Positions 7,582-15,407 of a stretch of DNA of 26,213 nt are shown piece by piece. Both the position numbers and the translations under genes were made by a program. Within the stretch, counting starts at the first letter, position 1. Each line of letters opens with the position of its first letter. The stretch comes from DATIRA01 sp964553405 (GTDB lineage Bacteria; Pseudomonadota; Gammaproteobacteria; Steroidobacterales; Steroidobacteraceae), in the NCBI GenBank assembly GCA_964553405.1, contig CAZKLS010000031.1, positions 1 through 26,213 of the forward strand, read 5' to 3'. The notes below the pieces were generated by a model, which was not told where the DNA came from, did not search any database, and worked only from the letters and a program-made list of their open reading frames with translations.

Positions 7582-7692
7582 GCGCGGTCCCGGGAGGCGC
7601 GGCCATGGGCCGGCCCTGAGTTTTCCACGATGTTCGCACGGCGGTATCGCGGCTAAACTCGACCCAAGGGGGTTGCAAGGGCAAGGGACGCC

Positions 7693-10035
7693 ATGGCGGG
7701 GCGCGACCTCGAGAGGGGTTTCCGGCTGGGCGAGTGGCTCGTCGAGCCGCAGCAGTTGCGGATCTCGAACACGGCAGGATCGCGCCCCGTCCCCCGTCAC
7801 CTGATGTGCGTGCTGCTTTGCCTCGCTGCGCGACATGGGGAGGTCGTCGATCGCGAGATGCTGCGGACCTGCGCGGGTCGGGACGACAGAATCTCGGACC
7901 ACGAGCTTGCCGCCTGGATCCACGCGCTGCGTGACTTGCTCGGGGATTCGGCGCGGGAACCCAGTTACATCGTCGCCGTTCCCCACCGTGGATACGCACT
8001 GGTCGCTCATTTCGACGATCGATGCACCGCTGCCGTCGAGCCACTGACCGGCAGCCCGCCCGCCCGGGCCAGTGCGTCGCTGCTCGCCAGGGCGCAACAC
8101 CTGCTGGCCGAGTTGCAAAGGCGCCACGTGCTCAAGGTGGTCGGCGCCTACATGGTCGCGATGTGGCTGGTGCTGCAGATCGCGGAGACGACGTTCGAAC
8201 CGTTGCACTTTCCAGACTGGTGGATGACGGCGCTGACGATCCTGGCCGTCATTGGCGTGCCTGTGATCGCGAGCCTGGCCTGGTCTTACGAAATCACGCC
8301 AGGCGGCGTCGTGCTGGACAGCGCGGACACGGGCGGCTTGCCGATGCCGCGCGCCCGTCGGGCTGTTGCTCCGTTGCTGGTGACAGGAGTCGCGTTGATG
8401 GCGGCGGTGACAGGCCTCGCCTGGTGGAGGTCGATCGATTCGAGTGGTGAGGCCTCCGCGACGGGCGGCTCAGGGTTGTCGCTGGTCGTGCTGCCCTTCA
8501 CGGGCATGACAGCGGAAGGACCTGCCGATGTTGGGCTCGCACTCACAGAGGACCTGACTGCGCAGCTGGCGCAGATCGCCGGACTGCACGTTGCGCCGGC
8601 GGACGATGCGGCCAGGTTCGGTGGCAAATCACACGACGTTGCGTACATCGGAGCCGTGCTCGGTGTCGGTCACGTGCTGCGAGGAGCCGTCCGTCACGAC
8701 GGGGATCGATTGAAAATCGATGCTGAACTGATCGAAATCCGGCGCGACCGGCGGCTGTGGGGCGAGCGCTACGATCGGCCATGGCTGGAAGTGGTGTCGA
8801 TCCACGAGGAAATCTCGTGGTCCATCGCGACTGCGCTGGGTTTGGAGCCTCCGGTCGGGATCAATCGCGCGCCGCGGCCGGATGAGGTCGGGAACCTGCG
8901 CGCCTACGACAGCTACCTCGCGGGCGTCGCCGCGCTGCGGTCGCCGGGGGGGCTGTCACAGTTGGCGACTGCGCGTGGCCTGTTCCTGCAGGCACTCGAT
9001 GTCGATCCGGGATTCGTGCGTGCCCACGCAGGTCTGTGCAAGGCAGATATCGTCATCTACCAACGGACGCATGCCTCCGAGAAGGCCGCGGAGGCTGAGA
9101 TGCATTGCCGTCGCGCACTGAAGCTCGGTGGCTCGATGAAGGAAACCGAGCTGGCGCTCGCGGCGCTGTACCTGATGACTGGGCGGTTCGAGCAGGCCGA
9201 GATCGTGAGCCGAGGTCTTGCGGCGGCCGACCCTGCTGACGCGGAGCCTCATGTGCTGCTCGGAAACGCGCTGCACCGCCAGGGAGACCTCGAAGAAGCG
9301 GAGCGCAGTTTCCGGCGCGCGGTCGAGGTTCAGCCCCGGGGTCCGGGTGCCCATGAGGCTCTGGGCCACTTCCTCCTCGCGACTGGCCGACCTGAAGAAG
9401 CCGAACAGGAATGCCGGACGGTCGTCGAACTCCAGCCTCGGAATGCCTCGGCGCTGAATAACCTCGGTGCTTCGCTGATGCTGCAGCTGCGACTGGACGA
9501 CGCAGCCGCAGTTTTCGAAAGGTCGCTGGCGATAGAAACCTCGGCAAGCGCGCATGCGAACCTGGGCAACGCGTACTACTACCTCGGACGGTTCGACGAC
9601 GCGTTGGTACAGTACCAGCGGGCCGCCGAATTCGCACCTCAGGAGCACCAGGTGCTCGGCAATGTCGCGGATGCCATGTGGATGATTCCCGGACGGCGCG
9701 CGGAGTCCGCGCAGGTCTACTCGACCGCCGCCGGTCTGGCTGAGGCGAGACTGAAGGTGAACCCCAGGGAAGCGACCACCTGGGCTCAGCTGGGCTACTT
9801 CCGTGGCAGGTCCGGGGATCCCTCGGGCGCGAGGGACGCGCTGATCCAGGCTCTCGCGCTCGGGCCCGAAGAATTCTACGTGAGTTACTACGCTGCGCTG
9901 AGCGCCGCGGACCGCGACGATCCCACGTCGGCCGAGCAGCACGTCGCCCGCGCACTGGAACTCGGCTATCCCGCGCAGCTGATAGACGCCGATCCGGTCC
10001 TGAAGTCGCTGATGCCCCGCGTCGCGGAGCGCTGA
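7693..10035 (+). CDS. CadC-like winged-helix membrane regulator with TolB-N-like domain and TPRs
   Basis: 780 residues. Residues 10-105 form an OmpR/PhoB-type winged helix (FRLGEWLVEPQQLRI at the start, then YIVAVPHRGYALV as the wing). Three membrane segments follow: about 148-165, 178-198 and 224-245. Residues 262-385 (LSLVVLPFTGMT, then VLRGAVRHDGDRLKIDAEL and LWGERYDRP) match the TolB-N/FlgO-like module that often follows CadC-type domains. From about 405 to the end are TPR repeats such as AEPHVLLGNALHRQGDLEEA. So a cytoplasmic DNA-binding head is tied to a probable sensory periplasmic part. The target and signal are unknown, and no adenylate cyclase domain is present. The ATG at 7693 has AAGGGA upstream. 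It converges on ubiB-like. Confidence 0.88.
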   Translation: MAGRDLERGFRLGEWLVEPQQLRISNTAGSRPVPRHLMCVLLCLAARHGEVVDREMLRTCAGRDDRISDHELAAWIHALRDLLGDSAREPSYIVAVPHRGYALVAHFDDRCTAAVEPLTGSPPARASASLLARAQHLLAELQRRHVLKVVGAYMVAMWLVLQIAETTFEPLHFPDWWMTALTILAVIGVPVIASLAWSYEITPGGVVLDSADTGGLPMPRARRAVAPLLVTGVALMAAVTGLAWWRSIDSSGEASATGGSGLSLVVLPFTGMTAEGPADVGLALTEDLTAQLAQIAGLHVAPADDAARFGGKSHDVAYIGAVLGVGHVLRGAVRHDGDRLKIDAELIEIRRDRRLWGERYDRPWLEVVSIHEEISWSIATALGLEPPVGINRAPRPDEVGNLRAYDSYLAGVAALRSPGGLSQLATARGLFLQALDVDPGFVRAHAGLCKADIVIYQRTHASEKAAEAEMHCRRALKLGGSMKETELALAALYLMTGRFEQAEIVSRGLAAADPADAEPHVLLGNALHRQGDLEEAERSFRRAVEVQPRGPGAHEALGHFLLATGRPEEAEQECRTVVELQPRNASALNNLGASLMLQLRLDDAAAVFERSLAIETSASAHANLGNAYYYLGRFDDALVQYQRAAEFAPQEHQVLGNVADAMWMIPGRRAESAQVYSTAAGLAEARLKVNPREATTWAQLGYFRGRSGDPSGARDALIQALALGPEEFYVSYYAALSAADRDDPTSAEQHVARALELGYPAQLIDADPVLKSLMPRVAER

Positions 10036-10060
10036 ACAGCCGGGTGGCCGCCGTGAGTCG

Positions 10061-11776
10061 TCAGCGCCGGAACAGGCGCAGCAGCGGCGTCACCTTCATC
10101 GGCTTGCCGCGTCCGAACCAGTGCCAGACGAACAGTGAAGTCCAGCTGATCACGGCGCAGAGCGCCAGTACCGCTGCAACGATCATCCGTGGCGTGGACT
10201 CCGTCGTTTCAGGTACCGCGATCGCGGTGGCTACCGTCGTCGATGCGGCGAACGCGGCCAGCGTCAGCCGTCCGCCGAGCGCGTGCAGACGACGTGGCAC
10301 GTCGTCGAGTTCCGGCGTGACGGCGCGGACCATGATGTTGCCGGTCTCGAAGTCGTGCATCAGCTGGTCGACCTGGCCGGGCACGGTGCGCAGCATCGAG
10401 CCGAGGCCGGTGGCCTCGCTCATCATCTCGCCGAGGATCCGCTGCGGGGCGAGCCGCCGCTGCACGATGTCGTCGAGGAACGGCCGCGCGATGCCGACCA
10501 GGTCCACCTGCGGATGCAGCGTGCGGATGATGTCCTCGAGCGTCGCAGCGGCCTTGGTCAGGATCGCCATGTCCTTGGCGAGCTTGATCCGGTAGCGTCC
10601 GGCCGCCTTGCCGAACTCCTCGATGAAGCCGGCCGAGTCGTACTCGCCGAAGTTCGCGACGGCCAGGTGCTGCGTGCGGATGCGCTCGATGTCGGCCTTC
10701 AGCTCGTTCAGGTTCACGCGCTGCGTCGGCGTGCCCATCTTCAGAAGCACCCGCGCGATCGTCGTCGCATCGTTCGCAATCGTGGCGATCGTCAAGGTGA
10801 CGATGTCGTCGCGCTGCTCCTGCGAGAGCCGGCCGACCATGCCGAGATCGATCATGCAGACGGTGCCGTCCTCGTCGTAGAGCAGGTTGCCGGCATGCGG
10901 GTCGCCGTGGAACAGGCCGTCCACGAAGACCTGCTTCAGCGCCGAGTGGACGATCTCGTCGACGACGGCCCTGGCCTGCTCGCTGCGGGGCTCGAGCTTG
11001 CGGATCGGGCGACCCGCGAAGAACTGCATCGTCAGCACGGTGCGGGTCGAGAGCTCGGGGTGGGGGCGGGGCACCGTGACGCGGCGGTCCGGCTCGAGGT
11101 TGCGCTGGAACTCGAGCAGGTTCGAGAGCTCCTGGTTGAAATCGAGCTCCCTGAGCAGCCCCTTCTCGAATTCCTCGATGATCGAGACGGCGCCGAAGAT
11201 CTGTACCTCGTCGATGCTGGCCTCGAGGATCTGCGCAGCGAGGTGTATCAGGTCGAGGTCCGAGCGCATCGTCGCCTCGATGCCGGGCCGCTGCACCTTG
11301 ACTACGACCTCGTCGCCTTCCCGGGTCCGCGCACGGTGGGTCTGCGCAATGGACGCGGTGGCGAGCGGTTGCGCCTCGAACGAGGCGTAGAGGTCCTCGA
11401 GCCGGCCGCCGAGGCTCGACTCGACCTGCGAACGGATCGCTTCGAACGGCAGGCGCGGCGCGTCGTCCTGCAGCGTCTCGAGCGCCTTGATCCACTCCGA
11501 CGGCAGCAGGTCCTTGCGCATCGAGAGGATCTGCCCGAGCTTGATGTAGGTCGGTCCGAGCGCCGCGAGCAACTTCGCGAACCGGACCGGCGCGCTGATC
11601 CCGCGCAGCGCCGCATCGCCCTCGGGCGCCCTGTCGAACAGGCGCTTGCCGAGCGGCGTCTTCATCAGCAGCGGGCCGAAGCCGTGCCTGGCCACGGTGA
11701 CGCCCACCGCGCGGAGGCGGCCGAGGTCGCGAATCGCGACCCCGACGATCGAGGACCTGTCGGTCGCTTCGTTCAA
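10061..11776 (-). CDS. ubiB: UbiB/ABC1 (ADCK)-family atypical kinase-like protein
   Basis: 571 residues. Family signatures: KxGQ motif YIKLGQILSMRKDLLP (Lys79, Gln82), Ala-rich nucleotide loop ATASIAQTH (139-147), VVVKVQRP with Lys160, LDFNQELSN, catalytic-like GLFHGDPHAGNLL (Asp292) and MIDLGMVGRL (Asp310, in place of DFG). Two membrane helices lie near the C-terminus (about 505-523 and 533-556), as in E. coli UbiB. The family supports ubiquinone biosynthesis at the membrane through ATPase rather than ordinary kinase activity. No other ubi gene is here, so it may be a paralogue. The start is a TTG at 11776 with AAGGAG about seven bases upstream. It lies 57 bases downstream of the LysM gene on the same strand, probably cotranscribed. 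Confidence 0.88.
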   Translation of the reverse strand: MNEATDRSSIVGVAIRDLGRLRAVGVTVARHGFGPLLMKTPLGKRLFDRAPEGDAALRGISAPVRFAKLLAALGPTYIKLGQILSMRKDLLPSEWIKALETLQDDAPRLPFEAIRSQVESSLGGRLEDLYASFEAQPLATASIAQTHRARTREGDEVVVKVQRPGIEATMRSDLDLIHLAAQILEASIDEVQIFGAVSIIEEFEKGLLRELDFNQELSNLLEFQRNLEPDRRVTVPRPHPELSTRTVLTMQFFAGRPIRKLEPRSEQARAVVDEIVHSALKQVFVDGLFHGDPHAGNLLYDEDGTVCMIDLGMVGRLSQEQRDDIVTLTIATIANDATTIARVLLKMGTPTQRVNLNELKADIERIRTQHLAVANFGEYDSAGFIEEFGKAAGRYRIKLAKDMAILTKAAATLEDIIRTLHPQVDLVGIARPFLDDIVQRRLAPQRILGEMMSEATGLGSMLRTVPGQVDQLMHDFETGNIMVRAVTPELDDVPRRLHALGGRLTLAAFAASTTVATAIAVPETTESTPRMIVAAVLALCAVISWTSLFVWHWFGRGKPMKVTPLLRLFRR

Positions 11777-11833
11777 GGCCCGCTCCTTCGCGACGCGTCC
11801 GCAAGCCGGACGGTCGCGAAGCCGCGCCCGGCC

Positions 11834-12304
11834 TCAGCCGGAGGGTATGCGGATCTTCTGACCGGGGAAGATCTTGTCTGGGTCCAGGATCACTTCCCTG
11901 TTGGCCTCGAAGATCTCAGGGTATCGGTTGCCGTCGCCGAGGTGCTTCTTCGCGATCGCCCAGAGCGTGTCGCCCTTCTGGATCACGTAATACTTCTCCT
12001 CGGCCGCCGCCTTGGCGGCTTCCGCAGCGGCCGCGGTCGCTGCCGGGTCCACGTAGGCCTGCAGGCCCGTGGCGTACACGTCAGCGACGCCCTCGACGTT
12101 GCCCGCCATCAGCACGCACTTCTGGAACGCTTCCTTGTTGGTGCAGCGCCCGGCGAGACCCACGATGCCGTTCTCGTACGTGACCTCGAGGTCCTCGACG
12201 CCGGGGTTGTGGGCCAGGATGTGCTCCTTGATCTTCTCCGCCGCTTCCTCGTCCTTGTTGAACAGGCGGCGGCCGATGTCTTTAACGAATCCGAACAAGC
12301 TCAT
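11834..12304 (-). CDS. kbp: BON-LysM protein (Kbp/YgaU-like)
   Basis: 156 residues. The N-terminal MSLFGFVKDIGRRLFN leads into a BON domain (about 20-85: VEDLEVTYENGIVGLAGRC, EGVADVYA). A short Ala-rich linker follows, then a C-terminal LysM domain (YYVIQKGDTLWAIAKKHLG, then PEIFEANREVILDPDKIFPG and KIRIP). Length, order and the N-terminal start match E. coli Kbp (YgaU), a cytoplasmic K+-binding protein induced by osmotic stress; no signal peptide is visible, in agreement. The ATG at 12304 is preceded by GGAGAG. It is upstream of the UbiB-like gene. Confidence 0.9.
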   Translation of the reverse strand: MSLFGFVKDIGRRLFNKDEEAAEKIKEHILAHNPGVEDLEVTYENGIVGLAGRCTNKEAFQKCVLMAGNVEGVADVYATGLQAYVDPAATAAAAEAAKAAAEEKYYVIQKGDTLWAIAKKHLGDGNRYPEIFEANREVILDPDKIFPGQKIRIPSG

Positions 12305-12533
12305 GTCCACTCTCCGACGTATTGGTACCCGGTCCGGGCACTCGTGATTGTCCCGCATCACGCCGCGAGCGGGCAAACGAGGCGGGCGCCGCATCCAGCC
12401 GGCCCTGAATTGCGAAGGTCTGGACGCTATATGGCTAGCCCTGCAGTAGGCCGGCTGGTATCAAGGCGGCTGGCCTGGCCGGGCTCGAAGGGATCGGCCG
12501 GAAACCTGGCGGGCAACAACAGAGGGAACATCC

Positions 12534-12845
12534 ATGGCAGACAGAGCTACGATCGAGCGGGAACTGGAGCACAAGCTGGCACAGGGCGAAGCGGCGCTCA
12601 ACAAGATGAAGGCGTCGATGGCCGAGGCCGGACACGAGGCCTCGGCCGAGACGTCGAAGGCGGTCGCGGCTGCCGAGCGCACGCTCGAGAAGGGCCAGGC
12701 CAAGCTGGTCGAGCTCAAGAACGCCAGCGACGAGGAATTCGACGAGCTGTGGGGCAACGCGAAAGAGGCCTGGCACGAGTTGACCGCGGATGTGGAACGC
12801 GGCTGGGATCGCATCAGCGACAAGGTGAAGAGCTTCTTCGCCTGA
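12534..12845 (+). CDS. Small helical protein of unknown function
   Basis: 103 residues, no Cys, no signal peptide, no membrane segment. It is Ala/Glu/Lys-rich and predicted by eye to be nearly all amphipathic helix (IERELEHKLAQGEAALNKMK and then AAAERTLEKGQAKLVELKNA), ending in VERGWDRISDKVKSFFA. I do not recognise a named family; small stress-associated or apolipoprotein-like helical proteins look similar. The start ATG has AGAGGGAA upstream. It stands alone: divergent from the LysM gene by 229 bases and convergent, 12 bases away, with the large lipoprotein gene. Confidence 0.7.
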   Translation: MADRATIERELEHKLAQGEAALNKMKASMAEAGHEASAETSKAVAAAERTLEKGQAKLVELKNASDEEFDELWGNAKEAWHELTADVERGWDRISDKVKSFFA

Positions 12846-12857
12846 GCCCTCGCGCGC

Positions 12858-15095
12858 CTAATCGGTACCGCCGAGGCTCGCCAGGGCCTCGGCCAACTGT
12901 CGCTGCGCGGCGGCGTTGTCCGGATCCAGCTCGAGCGCGGCCTTGAGGCTGGCGACGGCTTCTTCTGACTTGCCCTGCTGTGATAGCACGATCCCGAGTC
13001 CCGTGTAGGCCTGGGTGGTGGGCTGTGCGGCGAGGGCCGCGCGCAGGTGCCTCTCGGCATCGCGGAAGTCACCGCCGCGGGCCAGCGCCGAACCCAGGTT
13101 GTACTGCGCCGCGGCGGACCCGGGATCCAGCTCGAGCGCCTTGCGGTAGGCCGCGATCGCGTCCTCCGACAGGCCCATGCGCTCGAGCACGAACCCGAGG
13201 TCGTTGTAGATCGCCGGCTGGGGCTCGATCGCGAGCGACTCGCGGTAGTGGGCCTCGGCCAGCTCGAACTCGCCGAGGTCGATCGAGGCGAGCGCCATGT
13301 TGTTGTGGGCCTTCCAGTGCTTCGGGTCGACCTCGAGCGCTTTCTCGAGCTCGACCACCGCCTCCTGGCTCTTGCCCTGCTGGAACAGCGAGAAGCCGAG
13401 GGCGTTCAGGAGCTCGACGTTATCGGGCTCGATCTGCAGCGCCCGGCGGTAGATGCGCACCGCGCCGTCATAGTTGCCGGTCCGCTCGTTCGCCATGCCG
13501 GCGCGCAGGAACGAGTACGCGTCGAGGAAGCGCTCCTCGATCTTCGCGATCGTCGTGGCCGGCACCGGCACGAACTCCGGGATGTTCGCCGCGCGGTCCG
13601 CGCCGGTGAAGCGCTCGAGTACGACCGGGGGCGTCGAGTTGCCGTCCTGGTCGATGTGAGTGAGGAACAGCTGCGTGTAGGGGGTGTTGGCCTTCGAAGA
13701 GAACACCAGCCAGCGGCCGTTCGATGACCAGCTGTGCCAGGAATTCATCCGGGGCGTGTTCGCACGCAGGCGCCGCGCCTCTCCGCCCTCGGCCGGGACG
13801 ATGTAGAGCTCGCTGTCCGGCATCAGCAGCATGTAGTTCTCTGCCTTGCAGAAGACGATCCACTTCCCGTCGGGGGAGAACTTCGCGAAAAAATTGCTCT
13901 TGCCGTTGTGCGAGGCGCCCTCGATCGGTTCCGCCGTACCACCGCGTCCGTCATTGAAAGGCACCCGGTACAGGTCGAACTTGAAAGGCTCCTTGTCTTC
14001 TATGAACTCGGGGACATCCTTCTCGCTCAGCAGGATGCTGGTGGCGCCGGCGATGGAGTCCTTCCGGTACACCTTGGATCGTGCGAACACGACATACCTT
14101 CCGTCGGGGCTCCAGGTCGGGTTGCTCTGCACGTAGTCCGGGTCGTCGGCACCCGGCAGCGGCTTGTAGGTGCCCGTCTCCCGGTCGTACACGACCAGGA
14201 TGCCCTTGATCGGGAAGAACAGCTGGGAGAATTCGATCCCCGGGGTTGCGACGAAGACCGCGCGGTCCTTGACCGTGCTGATCACGTAGCGGCCGTCGGG
14301 CGAGACCTGAGAGAGGAGGCCGAACGTGGCCTCGCCGTCGTCCCGCCGGTAGTCGCTCCAGGTGATGATCCTCTCGTCGTTCAGCACCATCTGCTCTGAG
14401 ACCGGCAGGATCGCATAGCCGCCCTTGTCGTTGCCGTAGTCGACGTCGAGGCCGAGCACGCTGCCGTCGCTGGAGAACGAGTGGCAGTTGCCGCAGACCG
14501 GCAGGTCCTCGAGCACGATCGGCGGACGCTCCTCGGAGTCCACCGAGCCGAACCGCCAGCGGATGCGTGACGGATCCTGGACGGCGTCGATGAACGGCAG
14601 CGGCACCTCGCGGTAGAAGATCGAGTCCCCGACCGGGTCGGTGGACGTCCGGATCCGGACAATTGCTGCGGAGACGGGCGTCTCGCCGCGGGAGAGCCCC
14701 ACGATCGCAAGCTCCGCATCCCGCTCGACGCTGCGTTCTTTGATGTCGCTCCAGACGTCCTCGGTGGGCCGCCAGTTGGGCTCGCTGGTCGCAAACCGCA
14801 GGATCTGCTGCCCGCCCTGGTATCGCAGCAGCACCTGCCATTGCGATACCTCGCCGGTTTCGTCGTTCCAGACGAAGGTGGGGGCGACGATGTCGGGCGG
14901 GAACAGCGTGTCGTTCAGCGGGTACTTGATCTCGAGGCGACCTGATGGCTCGCCCGGGAACGCGAGCGGTTCCGGCTCCGAGCGCTGCCCGCAACCACCA
15001 AGGGCCAGCGCCGCGATCAGAAGAAGACTCGTCACCCGCGTGCGTGTCTTCGCTGCGGCGCATGCGCCAGATCGGCTCGTGCAATTCTCGTCCAT
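12858..15095 (-). CDS. Lipoprotein with CxxCH motif, PD40/TolB-like propeller and TPRs
   Basis: 745 residues. An N-terminal signal ends in the lipobox LGGC (Cys35). Residues about 50-180 form a beta-rich domain (LEIKYPLNDTLFPPDIVAP). A single CGNCH (Cys202, Cys205, His206) then lies in the context LPVCGNCHSFSSDG, which can bind c-type heme covalently outside the cytoplasm. Several PD40-type propeller strands follow (SPDGRYVISTV, SPDGRYVVFARS, SPDGKWIVFCKA, SSNGRWLVFSSK). About 525-745 are TPR repeats. It is therefore an envelope-anchored protein with protein-binding surfaces and a possible redox centre; its function is unknown. No close Shine-Dalgarno precedes the ATG at 15095, so the exact start is less certain. 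It is divergent from the beta-helix gene. Confidence 0.82.
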   Translation of the reverse strand: MDENCTSRSGACAAAKTRTRVTSLLLIAALALGGCGQRSEPEPLAFPGEPSGRLEIKYPLNDTLFPPDIVAPTFVWNDETGEVSQWQVLLRYQGGQQILRFATSEPNWRPTEDVWSDIKERSVERDAELAIVGLSRGETPVSAAIVRIRTSTDPVGDSIFYREVPLPFIDAVQDPSRIRWRFGSVDSEERPPIVLEDLPVCGNCHSFSSDGSVLGLDVDYGNDKGGYAILPVSEQMVLNDERIITWSDYRRDDGEATFGLLSQVSPDGRYVISTVKDRAVFVATPGIEFSQLFFPIKGILVVYDRETGTYKPLPGADDPDYVQSNPTWSPDGRYVVFARSKVYRKDSIAGATSILLSEKDVPEFIEDKEPFKFDLYRVPFNDGRGGTAEPIEGASHNGKSNFFAKFSPDGKWIVFCKAENYMLLMPDSELYIVPAEGGEARRLRANTPRMNSWHSWSSNGRWLVFSSKANTPYTQLFLTHIDQDGNSTPPVVLERFTGADRAANIPEFVPVPATTIAKIEERFLDAYSFLRAGMANERTGNYDGAVRIYRRALQIEPDNVELLNALGFSLFQQGKSQEAVVELEKALEVDPKHWKAHNNMALASIDLGEFELAEAHYRESLAIEPQPAIYNDLGFVLERMGLSEDAIAAYRKALELDPGSAAAQYNLGSALARGGDFRDAERHLRAALAAQPTTQAYTGLGIVLSQQGKSEEAVASLKAALELDPDNAAAQRQLAEALASLGGTD

Positions 15096-15407
15096 CGTTG
15101 GGAAACGGGGCCTCTGTGCGCGAGGTGGTTACGGAGTGGTGCCGCGGCGCTTCAGGCCCCGCGTCCGTTGATTTGCGGCGATTGTCGGTGAGCATTCGAC
15201 GCGACGTCAAACAGGTGACACCGCATTCGGGAGGCCGGCCCGCGCAGGCGGCGCAGCACTGACAGATTTACCATAAGGCCGAAAAATTGACAGTCCACGT
15301 TCACGCGGCAAGAATCCGGCCTAGAACACAGTGGCCGGTGTGCCACTCAACAAGCGGGCGCGCGTCACAGCAGGCACGAGCCCGGAACACGCGGGGAGAA
15401 TCGAAGA
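15096..15407. other. 312-base divergent intergenic region
   Basis: No credible gene is seen here. It must hold promoters for the lipoprotein (left) and the beta-helix protein (right). The right half (15260-15300) is AT-rich against the genome background and holds the promoter candidate listed separately. I see no clear inverted repeat. Confidence 0.6.
15287..15315 (+). promoter_or_regulatory. Sigma70-like promoter for the beta-helix gene
   Basis: A perfect -35 TTGACA (15287-15292) is followed after 17 bases by AAGAAT (15310-15315), four of six matches to TATAAT. This would start transcription near 15322, about 86 bases before the ATG at 15408. Confidence 0.45.

Noticed and set aside
7582..7692. 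GC-rich hairpin after arginase near 7597-7614
   Set aside because: The stems are short and overlapping with no clear loop; the TTTT after them is suggestive but too weak to call a terminator.
6451..8208. 585-codon minus-strand frame opposite the ocd-arginase genes
   Set aside because: It mirrors arginase codons, contains no motif, and spans an obvious intergenic region.
12410..12433. TTGCGA and TATATG as a promoter for the small helical gene
   Set aside because: The spacing is only 12 bases, too short for a sigma70 promoter.
10283..12946. 887-codon plus-strand frame over the UbiB/LysM region
   Set aside because: Val/Asp/Arg-rich shadow translation; the opposite frame carries clear UbiB and LysM motifs.
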